Of a DNA stretch of 64,000 bases, positions 45,599 to 55,258 are shown one piece after another. Position numbers and translations under genes: made by a program. The notes below the pieces were generated by a model. It had not been told where the DNA came from and made no database searches. It saw nothing but the letters and a program-made list of their open reading frames with translations. Location: positions 1-64,000 of the forward strand of contig JAPPHA010000116.1 of the NCBI GenBank assembly GCA_028874915.1. The letters are read 5' to 3'. Positions within the stretch are counted from its first letter, which is position 1, and each line of letters begins with the position of its first letter. Origin of the DNA: Paracoccaceae bacterium (GTDB taxonomy: Bacteria; Pseudomonadota; Alphaproteobacteria; Rhodobacterales; Rhodobacteraceae).

Positions 45599-45758
45599 CG
45601 CCGATTCTCCTGTTTTCGTTTCGGTCTCCATATCCGTTTCTTCCGGGGCCGCAACGGGTTTGGCTCCAAATCCGCCCACTCTTGTGCGCATTTGTTCTCC
45701 CCGATCCAGGCCCACTTCCGTCGGCACTGTGCCGGGGTGGCATCACGAGCCGGTCCGA

Positions 45759-46727
45759 TCATTCCGCCCGCAGCGGCCGAGACATCAGGGATTCCAGGGC
45801 CTCGCGGACCGTAAACCGCGACTCCAGGACCCCGGCGACGGCATCGGCCACGGGCATGTCGATTGCCTTCCTGCGCGCGAGCCTGACCGTGGCTTCCGCG
45901 GTTCCAACGCCCTCGACAGTCTGATCGGCCAAAGGTGCTCGACCGGCCCCGAGCGCCAGACCGAAGGCGTAGTTCCGGGACCGTTCCGAGGTGCTGGTCA
46001 AAACCAGGTCTCCAAATCCCGAGAGGCCGGCCAGAGTTTCCGGCCGGCCGCCCAGGGCAACGGCGAGACGAGTGATTTCAACAGCTCCGCGGGTCAACAG
46101 CGCTGCCCGTGCGCTCTCTCCTAGACCAGCACCCATCGCGATTCCGCAGGCGATCGCTACAACGTTCTTGAGCGCACCGCCCAGCTGGGCGCCGACCGTG
46201 TCCGTGGTCAGGTAAGGGCGAAGAACCGGCGTTGCGATGCGGGTCTGGATTTCGCGGCCGAGCGCCGGGTCCCTGCAGGCGAGTGTCAGTGCGACCGGCT
46301 GGCCGGCTGCCAAATCGACGGCGAATCCCGGCCCCGTCAGAACAGCCGCCCGCCGGTCCGGCACCTCTGAGGCAAGGATTTCCGTCTGCAGTCGGCAATG
46401 GTCCCTGTCGATTCCCTTGGCACAGAGTACGACCGGCGCATCGCCGCCTGGAATGCCGGTTCGTACCAGGAAGCCGGCAAGTGCGGCCGAAGGAATCACC
46501 ATGAACAGAAGCCCGATGTCGGAGAGATCGACCAGGCAGCCCGTCGGCGTGACCCGTTCGGGAAACCGGCAATCCGGAAGATAGCGCCGGTTCCGACGTT
46601 CCGACGCCATTTCCGCCATTCTACGGTGGTTCCGGCCCCAGAGCTTCACTTCGGTCCCTGCGCCCGCCAGGGCACAAGCGATTGCCGTTCCGAACGCGCC
46701 GGCCCCAATGACGCCGACGGGAGTCAT
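45759..46727 (-). CDS. gpsA: Glycerol-3-phosphate dehydrogenase, NAD(P)+ (biosynthetic)
   Basis: 322 residues. It makes sn-glycerol-3-phosphate from dihydroxyacetone phosphate for phospholipids. N-terminal cofactor motif [16 protein letters not shown] (about residue 6), [51 protein letters not shown] with the catalytic Lys (about residue 185), and [23 protein letters not shown] (landmark [11 protein letters not shown]). Its start codon overlaps the tsaD stop (46724-46727), the usual tsaD-gpsA coupling of Alphaproteobacteria. Confidence 0.95.
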   Translation of the reverse strand: MTPVGVIGAGAFGTAIACALAGAGTEVKLWGRNHRRMAEMASERRNRRYLPDCRFPERVTPTGCLVDLSDIGLLFMVIPSAALAGFLVRTGIPGGDAPVVLCAKGIDRDHCRLQTEILASEVPDRRAAVLTGPGFAVDLAAGQPVALTLACRDPALGREIQTRIATPVLRPYLTTDTVGAQLGGALKNVVAIACGIAMGAGLGESARAALLTRGAVEITRLAVALGGRPETLAGLSGFGDLVLTSTSERSRNYAFGLALGAGRAPLADQTVEGVGTAEATVRLARRKAIDMPVADAVAGVLESRFTVREALESLMSRPLRAE

Positions 46728-47842
46728 GCCCGGGCTGCGGGCCGGCCCGGCTTGCGCCCGGAAGGCGGATCTTCGTCGAGAGGCCAGCGCGGCCGGGCGA
46801 CGAGGTTCAGCTCATCCCGTCGGCCGGCAGCGAAGAGCTCGATTCCGGCCCAGGCAATCATCGCGGCATTGTCGGTGCAGTACTGAGGTGGAGGTGCGAC
46901 AAAGCGGAATCCGCATTCGGTCGAGACATCCGCAAGCATCGTGCGGACGACCCCGTTGGCAGCAACGCCGCCGGCGATCGCGAAAAGCGGCCGACCCATG
47001 CCAGAAGGTCTCTCCGGCAGCGACGACCGGAAGTTGAGGCAGGCTCTGCGGGACTTTTCTGCCAGTGTTTCGGCCACTGCCTGCTGAAAACAGGCTGCAA
47101 GATCATGCCGGTCGTCTTGGGTGAGCGTATCGCCCGTTTCGGCGAGCACCTTGTCCCGGGCCCGGAGAACTGCCGTCTTCAGGCCCGAGAACGACATGTC
47201 CATCCCGTCACGGTCGAGCAGTGGCCGCGGGAAACGAAACCTTTCGGGGTCTCCTGCCCGGGCGTCGTCCTCGATGGCAGGCCCCCCGGGAAACCCGAGT
47301 CCGAGCATGCGCGCCACCTTGTCGAAAGCTTCGCCGGGTGCATCGTCAATGGTTCCGCCGAGCCGCCGGAACGCGTCCGGACCGGCGACGGCAATGAACT
47401 GGCAGTGACCGCCGGAGGCCAACAGAACCAGATAGGGGTAGCGGGCACTGTCGGTCATGCGCGGTGTCAGCGCATGCCCGGCCAGATGATTCACGCCGAT
47501 AAGCGGTTTGCCCGATCCGGCGGCAAGACCCTTTGCACACATCACGCCGCTCAGGACTCCACCAATCAGCCCCGGCCCGGCTGTCACCGCGATGGCATCC
47601 ATGTCGGCCAGATCCAGCCTGGCTGTCGCCAGCGCCTGTTCGACCGCCATGTCGAGTTTTTCGGCGTGGGCCCGGGCCGCAATCTCGGGAACGATGCCGC
47701 CATACGCGTCATGCAATCCGTCCTGACCGAGGACGACCGATGCAAGAATCCGGACTGTGCCCGATCGGTCACGGCGAACAACGGCGGCGGCCGTATCGTC
47801 GCAACTGCTCTCGATCCCGAGAACGGTGACGGCTCCGGTCAT
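46724..47842 (-). CDS. tsaD: tRNA N6-adenosine threonylcarbamoyltransferase
   Basis: 372 residues from ATG 47842; a TTG at 47848 is also possible. With TsaB/TsaE/TsaC it installs t6A at position 37 of ANN-decoding tRNAs. Landmarks: [16 protein letters not shown] at the N-terminus, the Fe-binding H-x3-H in [12 protein letters not shown] (about residue 108), [12 protein letters not shown], and [14 protein letters not shown] near the C-terminus. It is divergent from hemD, 86 bases apart, and couples to gpsA. Confidence 0.95.
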   Translation of the reverse strand: MTGAVTVLGIESSCDDTAAAVVRRDRSGTVRILASVVLGQDGLHDAYGGIVPEIAARAHAEKLDMAVEQALATARLDLADMDAIAVTAGPGLIGGVLSGVMCAKGLAAGSGKPLIGVNHLAGHALTPRMTDSARYPYLVLLASGGHCQFIAVAGPDAFRRLGGTIDDAPGEAFDKVARMLGLGFPGGPAIEDDARAGDPERFRFPRPLLDRDGMDMSFSGLKTAVLRARDKVLAETGDTLTQDDRHDLAACFQQAVAETLAEKSRRACLNFRSSLPERPSGMGRPLFAIAGGVAANGVVRTMLADVSTECGFRFVAPPPQYCTDNAAMIAWAGIELFAAGRRDELNLVARPRWPLDEDPPSGRKPGRPAARA

Positions 47843-47928
47843 TGCCAAATCACACCTGTCGTGGTCAGTTGCCCGCGACCTAACACCACGGAACCGGCGG
47901 AGGCAACGCCGTCAGGGGGGTGGGCCCG

Positions 47929-48675
47929 ATGGCGGCGTTGGACGATTTCGGAAGATCGCTCTTGCTGATCCGGCCAATCGAGCAGAGCCGTGATCTCGAG
48001 GAGACGCTCAGGACGAGTCTGGATCCCGACCATCCGCCGCTCCGGACTGTCTACAGTCCGCTCGTTCGGATCGAACCGCTACAGGTTCCGATCAATACGG
48101 TCGGAATGGACGGCGTGGCGTTCACGTCAGCCAATGCCGTCAGGGAGTTCTCACAACGGGTTGCGGATCGGCGGTTCACCGCGTTCTGCGTCGGACCGCG
48201 AACTCGGGAGGCTGCCATCCAGGCGGGATACGTCAGGGTCCGGATACCGGATGGTGCCGGCAATGCGGCCGCTCTCGCGACGCTTGTTGAAATGGACTGG
48301 CGTCGGGGTGGCGGGCCCTACCTCTATGTGCGGGGACAGCCGGTCGCGACGAATCTCGCGGGACTGCTGTCCGCGCGATCGGTCCCCGTGAAGGAAATTG
48401 TGATCTATCGGCAGGCGGCGGTGCCCCTGCGCGGTTCGGCGCAGAAGGTTGTCGCACAGGCGGCCACTTGTGTTCCTGTCTACTCCGCAAACGCCGCACG
48501 TCGCCTTATCGCGGAACTCGCCGGTCTGGAGCCATACGACATGGTCTGTCCCTGTATCGGGGACACGGCGGGCCGGATTCTGGCCGGACAGCCGGGTATC
48601 CGACCGGTGGTGGCCGGGAGGCCGAGCGGCGACGCGATGACGGAACTGATTTTGCATTGCCTGCATTTGGAGTAG
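47929..48675 (+). CDS. hemD: Uroporphyrinogen-III synthase
   Basis: 248 residues from ATG 47929 (AGGGGGG eight bases upstream; GTG 47920 is the other option). It closes and inverts ring D of hydroxymethylbilane. Sequence conservation in HemD is low, but SLLLIRPIEQSRDLEETL, GMDGVAFTSANAVREFSQR (landmark VAFTSANAVREF), FCVGPRTREAAIQAGY and YLYVRGQPVATNLAGLL are as expected, and the position before mic60 and hemY supports it. The hemC gene, usually just upstream, is not in this window. Confidence 0.88.
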   Translation: MAALDDFGRSLLLIRPIEQSRDLEETLRTSLDPDHPPLRTVYSPLVRIEPLQVPINTVGMDGVAFTSANAVREFSQRVADRRFTAFCVGPRTREAAIQAGYVRVRIPDGAGNAAALATLVEMDWRRGGGPYLYVRGQPVATNLAGLLSARSVPVKEIVIYRQAAVPLRGSAQKVVAQAATCVPVYSANAARRLIAELAGLEPYDMVCPCIGDTAGRILAGQPGIRPVVAGRPSGDAMTELILHCLHLE

Positions 48676-48735
48676 ACTCCCGATATGGAACCCTCCCGGC
48701 GCCGTTTTGCGCCCCGCCGTGCTTGAGGTTGGCAA

Positions 48736-50271
48736 TTGGTCACAAGAAACCCCGGCGAGCCGGCCACTGGCGAGGGAAACCCGGAAAGCGGCGCCCCCGA
48801 GACCGTTGACGAAAGCGCCTTGCCGGATGGCACCGTGGAGTCCGAATCCGATGGTACGGCCGCACCGACGCGAAATCGCCGTTGGTTCCCGGGCAGGCAG
48901 GCGCGGGGATCCCGACGCCCGTGGTCTCTTTCAACACGGATCCTGGCCGGGCTGGCGGTCCTGGCTGTCGTTATCGCTGGAACTCTCTGGTCGGCGCCGA
49001 GACTGGCTGCGGTTCTGCCGTCCGGCCTGGCGCCGATTGCCGCGTTCCTGACTCCCGCGGGGAATCAGGCGGAAGCAAGGCTTGCGGCTCTCGAAGCCAT
49101 GATCGAGTCCCGGCTGAACGCTGTCGACGAGACACTCGCCGCGCTCGAAGCGTCCACCGCGGAATTCATGACCGGCGATGACGCGTCGACCATGCTCTCG
49201 GGCTATGACGATTTCACCGAATTCCGGCTTGGTGGGATCCGGCAGTTCGTTTCTGCTGCCATGGACGGAACAGTCGGGACGGCGACCGAGACGGCCATCT
49301 CGGATTCCCTCGCCGATCAGGCCCACCGCACCGAATCCCGGCTCTCGGAACTTCAGGCCGATGTTGATGCGCTCGACGCGAGTCTTCGGGCGACGCTCGA
49401 TGCCGTGTCAAGACTCTCCGTTGCCTCGACAGGGGCGGAGACTGCCGAAACGGCGGCGGATTTGGACGAGCGTTCCGGTTCGCCCGGGCCGACCTTGGCA
49501 GCAATTGCGCGGATCGAAGACAATCGGGCCGCCATCGGGACCGTACGGGCTGAACTGACCGAACTCGAGGGTCGGTTGCGTGAGCTTTCCGTTCGGATCG
49601 CCGGACTTTCGGACGACCAGAACGCATTGATGGAAGAAGTTGAAGGCCTCGCCTCTGAATTGGCGGCTGTCGATGGATCCGTAGCCGGAACCGCGGCTAC
49701 CGACGCGGGGGATTCGACGCGAGGCGGGTCCGGGACGGTGTCCGGAGCGGCAAATGAACCAGCGCCGGAACTGGAAATGATCAGGTCGGCCCTCGAGGCC
49801 GGATCCGGATTTGAGGTAGCCCTCGAGTCACTGGCCGGCCGGACGGACCTGGAAGTCCCTTCCGCGCTCTCCGGCATAGCTGACGACGGGACCGCCCCAC
49901 TACGGGAACTCCGGATCCGCTTCCCCGATGCCGCCCATCGGGCCATTCGCGCGTCAGTCCGAACGGAGTCCGGAGACGGCTGGTTGGATCGTCTGGTCGG
50001 TGCTGCGCGGTCGCTGATCGTGACCCGGTCCCTCTCGCCGGTCGAAGGCGACAGTGCCGACGCAGTCCTCTCCAGAATGGAGGCCCATCTCACGACAGGC
50101 GATCTCCGGCAGGTTCTTGACACGAGCCGGGACCTTTCCGATGCCGCCCGGGTTCAAATGGAACCCTGGCTGGACGACGCACGGCGCCTTCAGGCAGCTC
50201 GGTCGGCCTTGGCCGAAATTTCGGCTGCCGCCGGCACGGCCGGGTCCGGACCGCCGGCCCCGGTGAACTGA
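48736..50271 (+). CDS. Mitofilin/Mic60-like inner-membrane protein
   Basis: 511 residues from TTG 48736 (GCTTGAGG upstream). One TM segment at about 74-95 (ILAGLAVLAVVIAGTLWSA), preceded by a polar N-terminus, then a long predicted coiled-coil region (about 110-310, rich in Leu/Glu/Ala heptads such as RLAALEAMIESRLNAVDETL), and a C-terminal mitofilin-like domain (about 350-500). Alphaproteobacterial Mic60 homologues lie in exactly this hemD-mic60-hemY position and shape intracytoplasmic membranes, as Mic60 shapes mitochondrial cristae. Identification rests on architecture and synteny more than on sequence. Confidence 0.82.
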   Translation: MVTRNPGEPATGEGNPESGAPETVDESALPDGTVESESDGTAAPTRNRRWFPGRQARGSRRPWSLSTRILAGLAVLAVVIAGTLWSAPRLAAVLPSGLAPIAAFLTPAGNQAEARLAALEAMIESRLNAVDETLAALEASTAEFMTGDDASTMLSGYDDFTEFRLGGIRQFVSAAMDGTVGTATETAISDSLADQAHRTESRLSELQADVDALDASLRATLDAVSRLSVASTGAETAETAADLDERSGSPGPTLAAIARIEDNRAAIGTVRAELTELEGRLRELSVRIAGLSDDQNALMEEVEGLASELAAVDGSVAGTAATDAGDSTRGGSGTVSGAANEPAPELEMIRSALEAGSGFEVALESLAGRTDLEVPSALSGIADDGTAPLRELRIRFPDAAHRAIRASVRTESGDGWLDRLVGAARSLIVTRSLSPVEGDSADAVLSRMEAHLTTGDLRQVLDTSRDLSDAARVQMEPWLDDARRLQAARSALAEISAAAGTAGSGPPAPVN

Positions 50272-50287
50272 TTATGCGGGAACCTGT

Positions 50288-51793
50288 ATGATCTGGCCTC
50301 TCGTGAAAACCGTGGCGTTTCTTCTGCTGGTCGTGGCTGTCGCCTGGGCAACCGGTCTGGTGATGGAGGTCGGCGATGTCGTGCGGCTGTCCTTCGGAGG
50401 ACGGGAGTATTCCATGACGTCGGCGATGGCGGTGTTCAGCCTGTTCGCCTCGCTGGCCGGTCTATGGCTGCTGCTGCTGCTTTTCGGACTGGCCTCCGCG
50501 GTCCTCCGGTTTCTCAGCGGTGATGAAACGGCGATCTCCCGGTATTTCGACCGCAACCGCGAACGCCGTGGGTTCGAAGCCCTGTCAAGGGGAATGGTGG
50601 CGCTTGCGGTTGGCGAAGAGCGCGAGGCTACCGCTCAGGCCGTCCGGGCCGAACGCGACCTGAACCGTCCGCAGCTCACCGATCTGGTCAATGCCCAGGC
50701 GGCTGAACTTTCGGGCGATCGAGGCCGGGCTGCACGCTACTACAAGCGGCTCCTTGGCAGCCGGGCGACACGGGTCATCGGAATTCGGGGGCTCATGCGG
50801 CAGCGATTGGAAGACGGTGATCCGGAGACGGCGCTACGGCTCGCGGAAAAGGCACAGGTACTCCGGCCGAACCATGAGGAAACGCTGACGACACTGTTGA
50901 CCCTGCAACTGGATCAGGAGGAGTGGGCCGGAGCCCGGAAGACGATCCAGGCCAGCGCCAAGGCCAAGCGTCTGCCGAAGGCCGTGGCGCGGCGTCGGGA
51001 AGCGGTGGTCATGCTGGCAGACGCCCGCAAGCGCCTGGAAGCCGGGGATATTGTCGGTGCGGCCAGCGCCGCACGCGAAGCAAACCGTCTCGCACCGGCG
51101 CTGATTCCGGCTGCGGTCCTGGCAGCCGAGATGGAATCCGACAAGGGCAACACCCGTCGCGCGGAATCCATAATCCGGAAAGCGTGGTCGGCGAATCCGC
51201 ATCCGGATCTGGCGGCCGCCTTTGCCGGAATTCGTCCTGACGAAACTCCCGCAGACCGGCTCAAACGATTTCAGCCGCTACTCAAACTCAACCCGTCATT
51301 CGAGGAAACCCGTCTTCTCGGTGCCGAGCTTCGTCTCGCCGCCGACGACGTTCCTGGTGCCCGGCGGGCGCTGGGCCCGCTTTCGGAAGAGACGCCGACG
51401 GTCCGGTCGCTGGCGATCATGGGAGCCGTCGCCCGCGGAGAAGGGGCCAGCGAACACGTGGTCCGTGGCTGGCTGACCCGAGCCCTCAACGCCCCGGGTG
51501 GTCCTCGATGGACGTGCGAGAACTGCAGCCATGTTCACACCTCCTGGCGACCGGTATGCGAGACCTGCAAGGCTTTCGACACCCTTGGCTGGAAACCTCC
51601 CCCTGCGGTTGGCGAGAACGGTGATTCCGTTCCAGTTCTGGGATATGTGACCGGCATTCTAACCGGTGGCAACCGAGCGGAAAGACGTTCGGACGCCGAC
51701 GATGCCGGTAACCTGGACGAGGTCCGCCCGGGTGACGGGGGCGAACGCCCTGCAGGCGCGTCGGATTCCGTACGGATGTCGGTTGACGATTAG
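50288..51793 (+). CDS. hemY: HemY-like tetratricopeptide membrane protein
   Basis: 501 residues. Two N-terminal TM helices (about 5-25 and 45-68; the first begins WPLVKTVAFLLLVVAVAWATG), then the HemY_N domain, then TPR-like helices (about 95-390; repeats with LRPNHEETLTTLLTLQL and AAREANRLAPALIPAAVLAAEME character). Near the C-terminus a zinc ribbon WTCENCSHVH...RPVCETCKAFDTLGW (C-x2-C ... C-x2-C, about 407-430) is clear. HemY of this type is not the protoporphyrinogen oxidase but a TPR protein linked to the heme pathway and membrane assembly. Follows mic60 by 16 bases. Confidence 0.85.
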   Translation: MIWPLVKTVAFLLLVVAVAWATGLVMEVGDVVRLSFGGREYSMTSAMAVFSLFASLAGLWLLLLLFGLASAVLRFLSGDETAISRYFDRNRERRGFEALSRGMVALAVGEEREATAQAVRAERDLNRPQLTDLVNAQAAELSGDRGRAARYYKRLLGSRATRVIGIRGLMRQRLEDGDPETALRLAEKAQVLRPNHEETLTTLLTLQLDQEEWAGARKTIQASAKAKRLPKAVARRREAVVMLADARKRLEAGDIVGAASAAREANRLAPALIPAAVLAAEMESDKGNTRRAESIIRKAWSANPHPDLAAAFAGIRPDETPADRLKRFQPLLKLNPSFEETRLLGAELRLAADDVPGARRALGPLSEETPTVRSLAIMGAVARGEGASEHVVRGWLTRALNAPGGPRWTCENCSHVHTSWRPVCETCKAFDTLGWKPPPAVGENGDSVPVLGYVTGILTGGNRAERRSDADDAGNLDEVRPGDGGERPAGASDSVRMSVDD

Positions 51794-51865
51794 GCGGAGG
51801 ACGGACGAGTCTGCAAACGACCGGTCACGGAGTGTCCGGCCGAGAATCATATTGAGGACAGCGAA

Positions 51866-52909
51866 ATGTATCTGAGAAACGCCTGGTATGTTGCGGGTTG
51901 GAGCGCGGACTTCACCCGAGCCCTGAAGCCCGAAACCCTCCTTGGCGAGCCGGTCGTAATCTTCCGGAAGGAGAATGGCGACGCGGTGGCCTTGGAAGAT
52001 GCCTGCCCGCACCGGAAGCTACCGCTCTCGCAGGGGCAGCTCCGGGGCGACCGGGTCGAGTGCGGGTATCACGGCCTGACCTTTGACGGCCGGGGCCACT
52101 GCGTCGCAGCGCCGACCCAGCCCGACCGTTTGCCGACGAGAGCCCGGGTCCGATCCTATCCCGTCGCCGATCGCTACCGGTTTCTCTGGATCTGGATGGG
52201 CGATCCGGAACTGGCGGATCCGGGGCTGATATTCCCGATCGAGAATTTCGACAACACGTCCTGGGGAGTGACGGATGGCGGGGTCATGGACATCCGGTGC
52301 CACTATCTGTGGATGGTCGACAATCTGCTCGATCCCAGCCATGTCGCTTGGGTTCACGTCGCGTCCTTCGCCGGCGGAGGCACTGACGACGAACCGCTGA
52401 CGGTTGAGAAAACGGACCGCGGAGTCGTGGTTTCCCGTTGGATATCGGGCCGCCCGCCATCACCTTATTACGCCGGGCTGGTCCGGTTTGATGGCGACTG
52501 CGACCGGCTCCAGCACTACGAGATGTGCTTTCCGGCAATCGGACTCAACAAGTCGGTCTATACGCCTGCCGGCACGGGCGGCCCTGGCAAGCCCCCGGTC
52601 GCCGAAACCTATGTCAACATCTCGTATAACTTCATGACGCCGATTGACGAGGGCCGGACAAGGTATTTCTGGTTCCAGCACCGCAACACCGATCCCGACG
52701 ACAGGGAAATCTCGGAGCAGATGAATGCTGGCGCCCGGGTGGCCTTCGAGGAGGATCGGGAGATCCTCGAAGCGGTGCACCGGGGCATGGCGGCCAAGAC
52801 CTCTCCCAACATCGACCTTGGCCTTGATGCCGGGGCCAAGCTGTTCCGGCGAGCCCTTCAGCGACAAATCGATTCGGAGAAGGCAGTCGGCTTGAGCAGA
52901 ACGGATTGA
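51866..52909 (+). CDS. Rieske non-heme iron oxygenase, alpha subunit (VanA-like)
   Basis: 347 residues from ATG 51866 (GAGGACAGC upstream). The N-terminal Rieske domain has C-x-H in DACPHRKLPLS (about residue 50) and C-x2-H in VECGYHGLTFD (about residue 69), binding a [2Fe-2S] cluster. The catalytic domain has the mononuclear iron ligands in DNLLDPSHVAWVH (about residue 150-163). It resembles vanillate O-demethylase oxygenases, but no reductase gene is next to it. It may demethylate or hydroxylate an aromatic or related compound. It stands apart from the hemY group. Confidence 0.88.
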   Translation: MYLRNAWYVAGWSADFTRALKPETLLGEPVVIFRKENGDAVALEDACPHRKLPLSQGQLRGDRVECGYHGLTFDGRGHCVAAPTQPDRLPTRARVRSYPVADRYRFLWIWMGDPELADPGLIFPIENFDNTSWGVTDGGVMDIRCHYLWMVDNLLDPSHVAWVHVASFAGGGTDDEPLTVEKTDRGVVVSRWISGRPPSPYYAGLVRFDGDCDRLQHYEMCFPAIGLNKSVYTPAGTGGPGKPPVAETYVNISYNFMTPIDEGRTRYFWFQHRNTDPDDREISEQMNAGARVAFEEDREILEAVHRGMAAKTSPNIDLGLDAGAKLFRRALQRQIDSEKAVGLSRTD

Positions 52910-53494
52910 CGTCCTGGTGCCGAAACCAGTTCTCGGTGGGGCGGTGGCCGGGGCAAGGCACGGCCGGAGTCTTTGAAACCGCAGTCTTGACGGAATTCGC
53001 TGACCCATCGGGCCGTATCCGCCGTCTTGGGAAGGGGTCGCAAAGTCCGGCGAAACCGCTCGCGCAGCAGACCGGATAAAGACGAACGCAGAACGCTGCC
53101 GCCCGATCGATTTCAGGACAGCGGACTTGACCACGCAAGGCGTGCCCGAATGATTTGACACAGGACAAATCCTTGGGCGAAGGCACGCGCAACTGTGCCA
53201 CCCGGCACACCGCACGGTATCTTTCGCGATGCGCAATCGCACGGAACTGACCCGCCGCAGTCTACTGACGGGGGCCGGGTCTGCCGGTTCTCGATAGTCG
53301 TGGAGTTTCGGGAGGCGTGCCGAACGATTACATCGAGACCGGATTATTCAAGACAGTTGAACTCCAACACGGCTGCCAAGGTGCCCCTCATGTTGCCGTC
53401 TACCGTTACTCAGTTTGCCTTTTTGACGATTTGTCCAGGCTTTCGAGGACATGGAGCGTGTAAGAATGATCCCGTTTATCCCAAATGTGTCGCC
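52910..53494. other. Intergenic region with gene debris
   Basis: 585 bases between the Rieske oxygenase gene and the convergent adenine deaminase gene. Apart from the Tat-signal fragment at 53229-53297 nothing is recognisable. The stretch after it, read in a shifted frame, stays open to about 53463 and could be the decayed rest of the same gene. Confidence 0.5.
53229..53297 (+). pseudogene. Truncated start of a Tat-exported protein gene
   Basis: ATG 53229 opens a 22-codon frame reading MRNRTELTRRSLLTGAGSAG and then a TAG stop at 53295-53297. Twin arginines followed by a small hydrophobic stretch look like the beginning of a twin-arginine signal peptide. The hydrophobic core is cut short by the stop, so this is at best a remnant. 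No strong ribosome-binding site is seen. Confidence 0.3.
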
Positions 53495-55258
53495 TTACGC
53501 GGCACCGAGTACCGGCGATGTCAGAACATTGCCTGTCTCCGCGTCGGTGATGCCGAGATCCGTCAGATGGGGCCCGGGATTGCAGGCGAGCGATGCGCCG
53601 AAACAGGCTTTGAACACGCGGTAGGGCGGCTTCCAGGTCGCGATTTGATCCATGGCTTCCTTCACGGCTGCAAACGCGCCGGCCACATCCGGCAGAGGCT
53701 GTTCGGAAACCAGACCTGCGACGGGTAGTGGCAGCAACGCCCGGACCCGGCCGTCGGCGACGGCCGCCAGGCCGCCGCGTGCAGCGCGTATGGCGTTGGC
53801 GGCAACTGCCATGTCGGTTGCGTTCGATCCGAAGACCGTCAGATTGTGGGAATCATGCGAAACTGTGGTGCAGAACGCACCCCGCCACGCGCCCCAACCG
53901 CGAAGGAACGCCATTCTGGGCGCAGTCCCTGCACCATGACGATTGACGACCGCCATGGTGATCGACCCCTCTGGCGGACGTACGTAGCCGCCTGCCGTCG
54001 AGGCCACGGCTTCTCCCCACCGAGTGAAACGCGGCTCATCGATCGTGGCAACGCGGACCCGACCCGAGTCAGCCCGGACGAGAAAGTCCTCTGAACCGAA
54101 GGATCGCAGACCGAGCCCTCGAGCCAATTGATCGCAGGACTGATCGGGTCGGCTATCCCGGGCACCAATCTCGACCCCGTTGAAGATCACCGCTTCGGCT
54201 CGGAAGTCGCGCAGATCCGAGAAAACGGCGAGATCGGCTCGCCGACCCGGCGCCACGGCACCGAGATCGTGGCGCCCGAGCCGCAACGCCGCATTCAGCG
54301 TCGCAGCCCGAAGCGCTTCAATGGCCGGCATGCCGTAACGCGTGATGCGGCGCAGGACATCGTCGAGACCGCCAGCCCGCCACAGGTCGTCGGGGAAAAC
54401 GTCGTCCGTGCAGAGGGTTAAGGTCTGGGGCACCCGCGGATATGACGCAAGGGCCTCGACGCAGGCAGGCAGGAGATGGTCGTGTGAGCCCCTGAGTTCG
54501 ATGAACAGCCCCGCTTCGAGCTTGCTCCCGAGATCTTCCGCGGAGGTAATCTCGTGATCCGATGTGACACCGGCCGCTACGTAGGCGTTGAGGTCTGGAC
54601 CTGACAGTCCACGCGCGTGACCGAAGACCGGCTTGCCGGAGGCCAGGCCTTCCCGGACGATTCCCATCATGCGGGGTTCGCGCGTGATGACGCCGCGCAT
54701 GTCCATGACCTCCGCGAGGCCTTTGATTCCCGGCCAAGCGAGCACATCCCGCAGCGTGTCGGCGTCGAAGTCGGCCCCCGTAGTCTCGAGGCCCGGTGCC
54801 GAGGGCACGCAGGAAGGCGCAAGCGTGAGAATTCTGTTCGGCGCGTCGCTTGCCTGCTTAACGGCCCACCGCACGCCTTCGATCCCGCAGACATTCGCGA
54901 ATTCGTGCGGGTCCCAGACAATGGTCGTCACACCCCGAGCCAGCACGGCCTCGCAGTACGTCCGCGGCGTGACCATGGAACTTTCGATGTGCAGGTGCGT
55001 ATCTATCAGACCGGGCGCGATGACCTTGCCGGCGGCATTGAGCGTTGCGCGCGAGTCGTGTCGCGCCCCTGGCGGATGAACGCTCGCGATCAAGGGACCG
55101 ACGACTCCGACATCCGCCGGCCGGATCTGCCCGGTAATCACGTCGGCGACGCATCCCCCGTGCAGCAGGAGGTCAAACGGCTTCGCACCTCTTGCTGCGT
55201 CGACGGCCCGCGTACGGAGATTGCCTGCCTCCAGGTCTCGCGGTTCTTCGAGCCTCAT
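53495..55258 (-). CDS. ade: Adenine deaminase
   Basis: 587 residues from ATG 55258, which overlaps the stop of the nucleoside hydrolase gene (ATGA); the open frame extends much further upstream but only as antisense of that gene. It deaminates adenine to hypoxanthine. Amidohydrolase-type metal sites: DTHLHIESSMVTP (about residue 85), VWDPHEFANVCGIEG, GHARGLSGPDLNAYVAAG, CTDDVFPDDL. The Ade C-terminal domain has TTVSHDSHNLTVFGSNATDMAVAAN (landmark SHDSHNLTVFG) and ends with LTDLGITDAETG. Coupling with a nucleoside hydrolase fits a purine-nucleoside salvage or catabolic unit. Confidence 0.92.
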   Translation of the reverse strand: MRLEEPRDLEAGNLRTRAVDAARGAKPFDLLLHGGCVADVITGQIRPADVGVVGPLIASVHPPGARHDSRATLNAAGKVIAPGLIDTHLHIESSMVTPRTYCEAVLARGVTTIVWDPHEFANVCGIEGVRWAVKQASDAPNRILTLAPSCVPSAPGLETTGADFDADTLRDVLAWPGIKGLAEVMDMRGVITREPRMMGIVREGLASGKPVFGHARGLSGPDLNAYVAAGVTSDHEITSAEDLGSKLEAGLFIELRGSHDHLLPACVEALASYPRVPQTLTLCTDDVFPDDLWRAGGLDDVLRRITRYGMPAIEALRAATLNAALRLGRHDLGAVAPGRRADLAVFSDLRDFRAEAVIFNGVEIGARDSRPDQSCDQLARGLGLRSFGSEDFLVRADSGRVRVATIDEPRFTRWGEAVASTAGGYVRPPEGSITMAVVNRHGAGTAPRMAFLRGWGAWRGAFCTTVSHDSHNLTVFGSNATDMAVAANAIRAARGGLAAVADGRVRALLPLPVAGLVSEQPLPDVAGAFAAVKEAMDQIATWKPPYRVFKACFGASLACNPGPHLTDLGITDAETGNVLTSPVLGAA

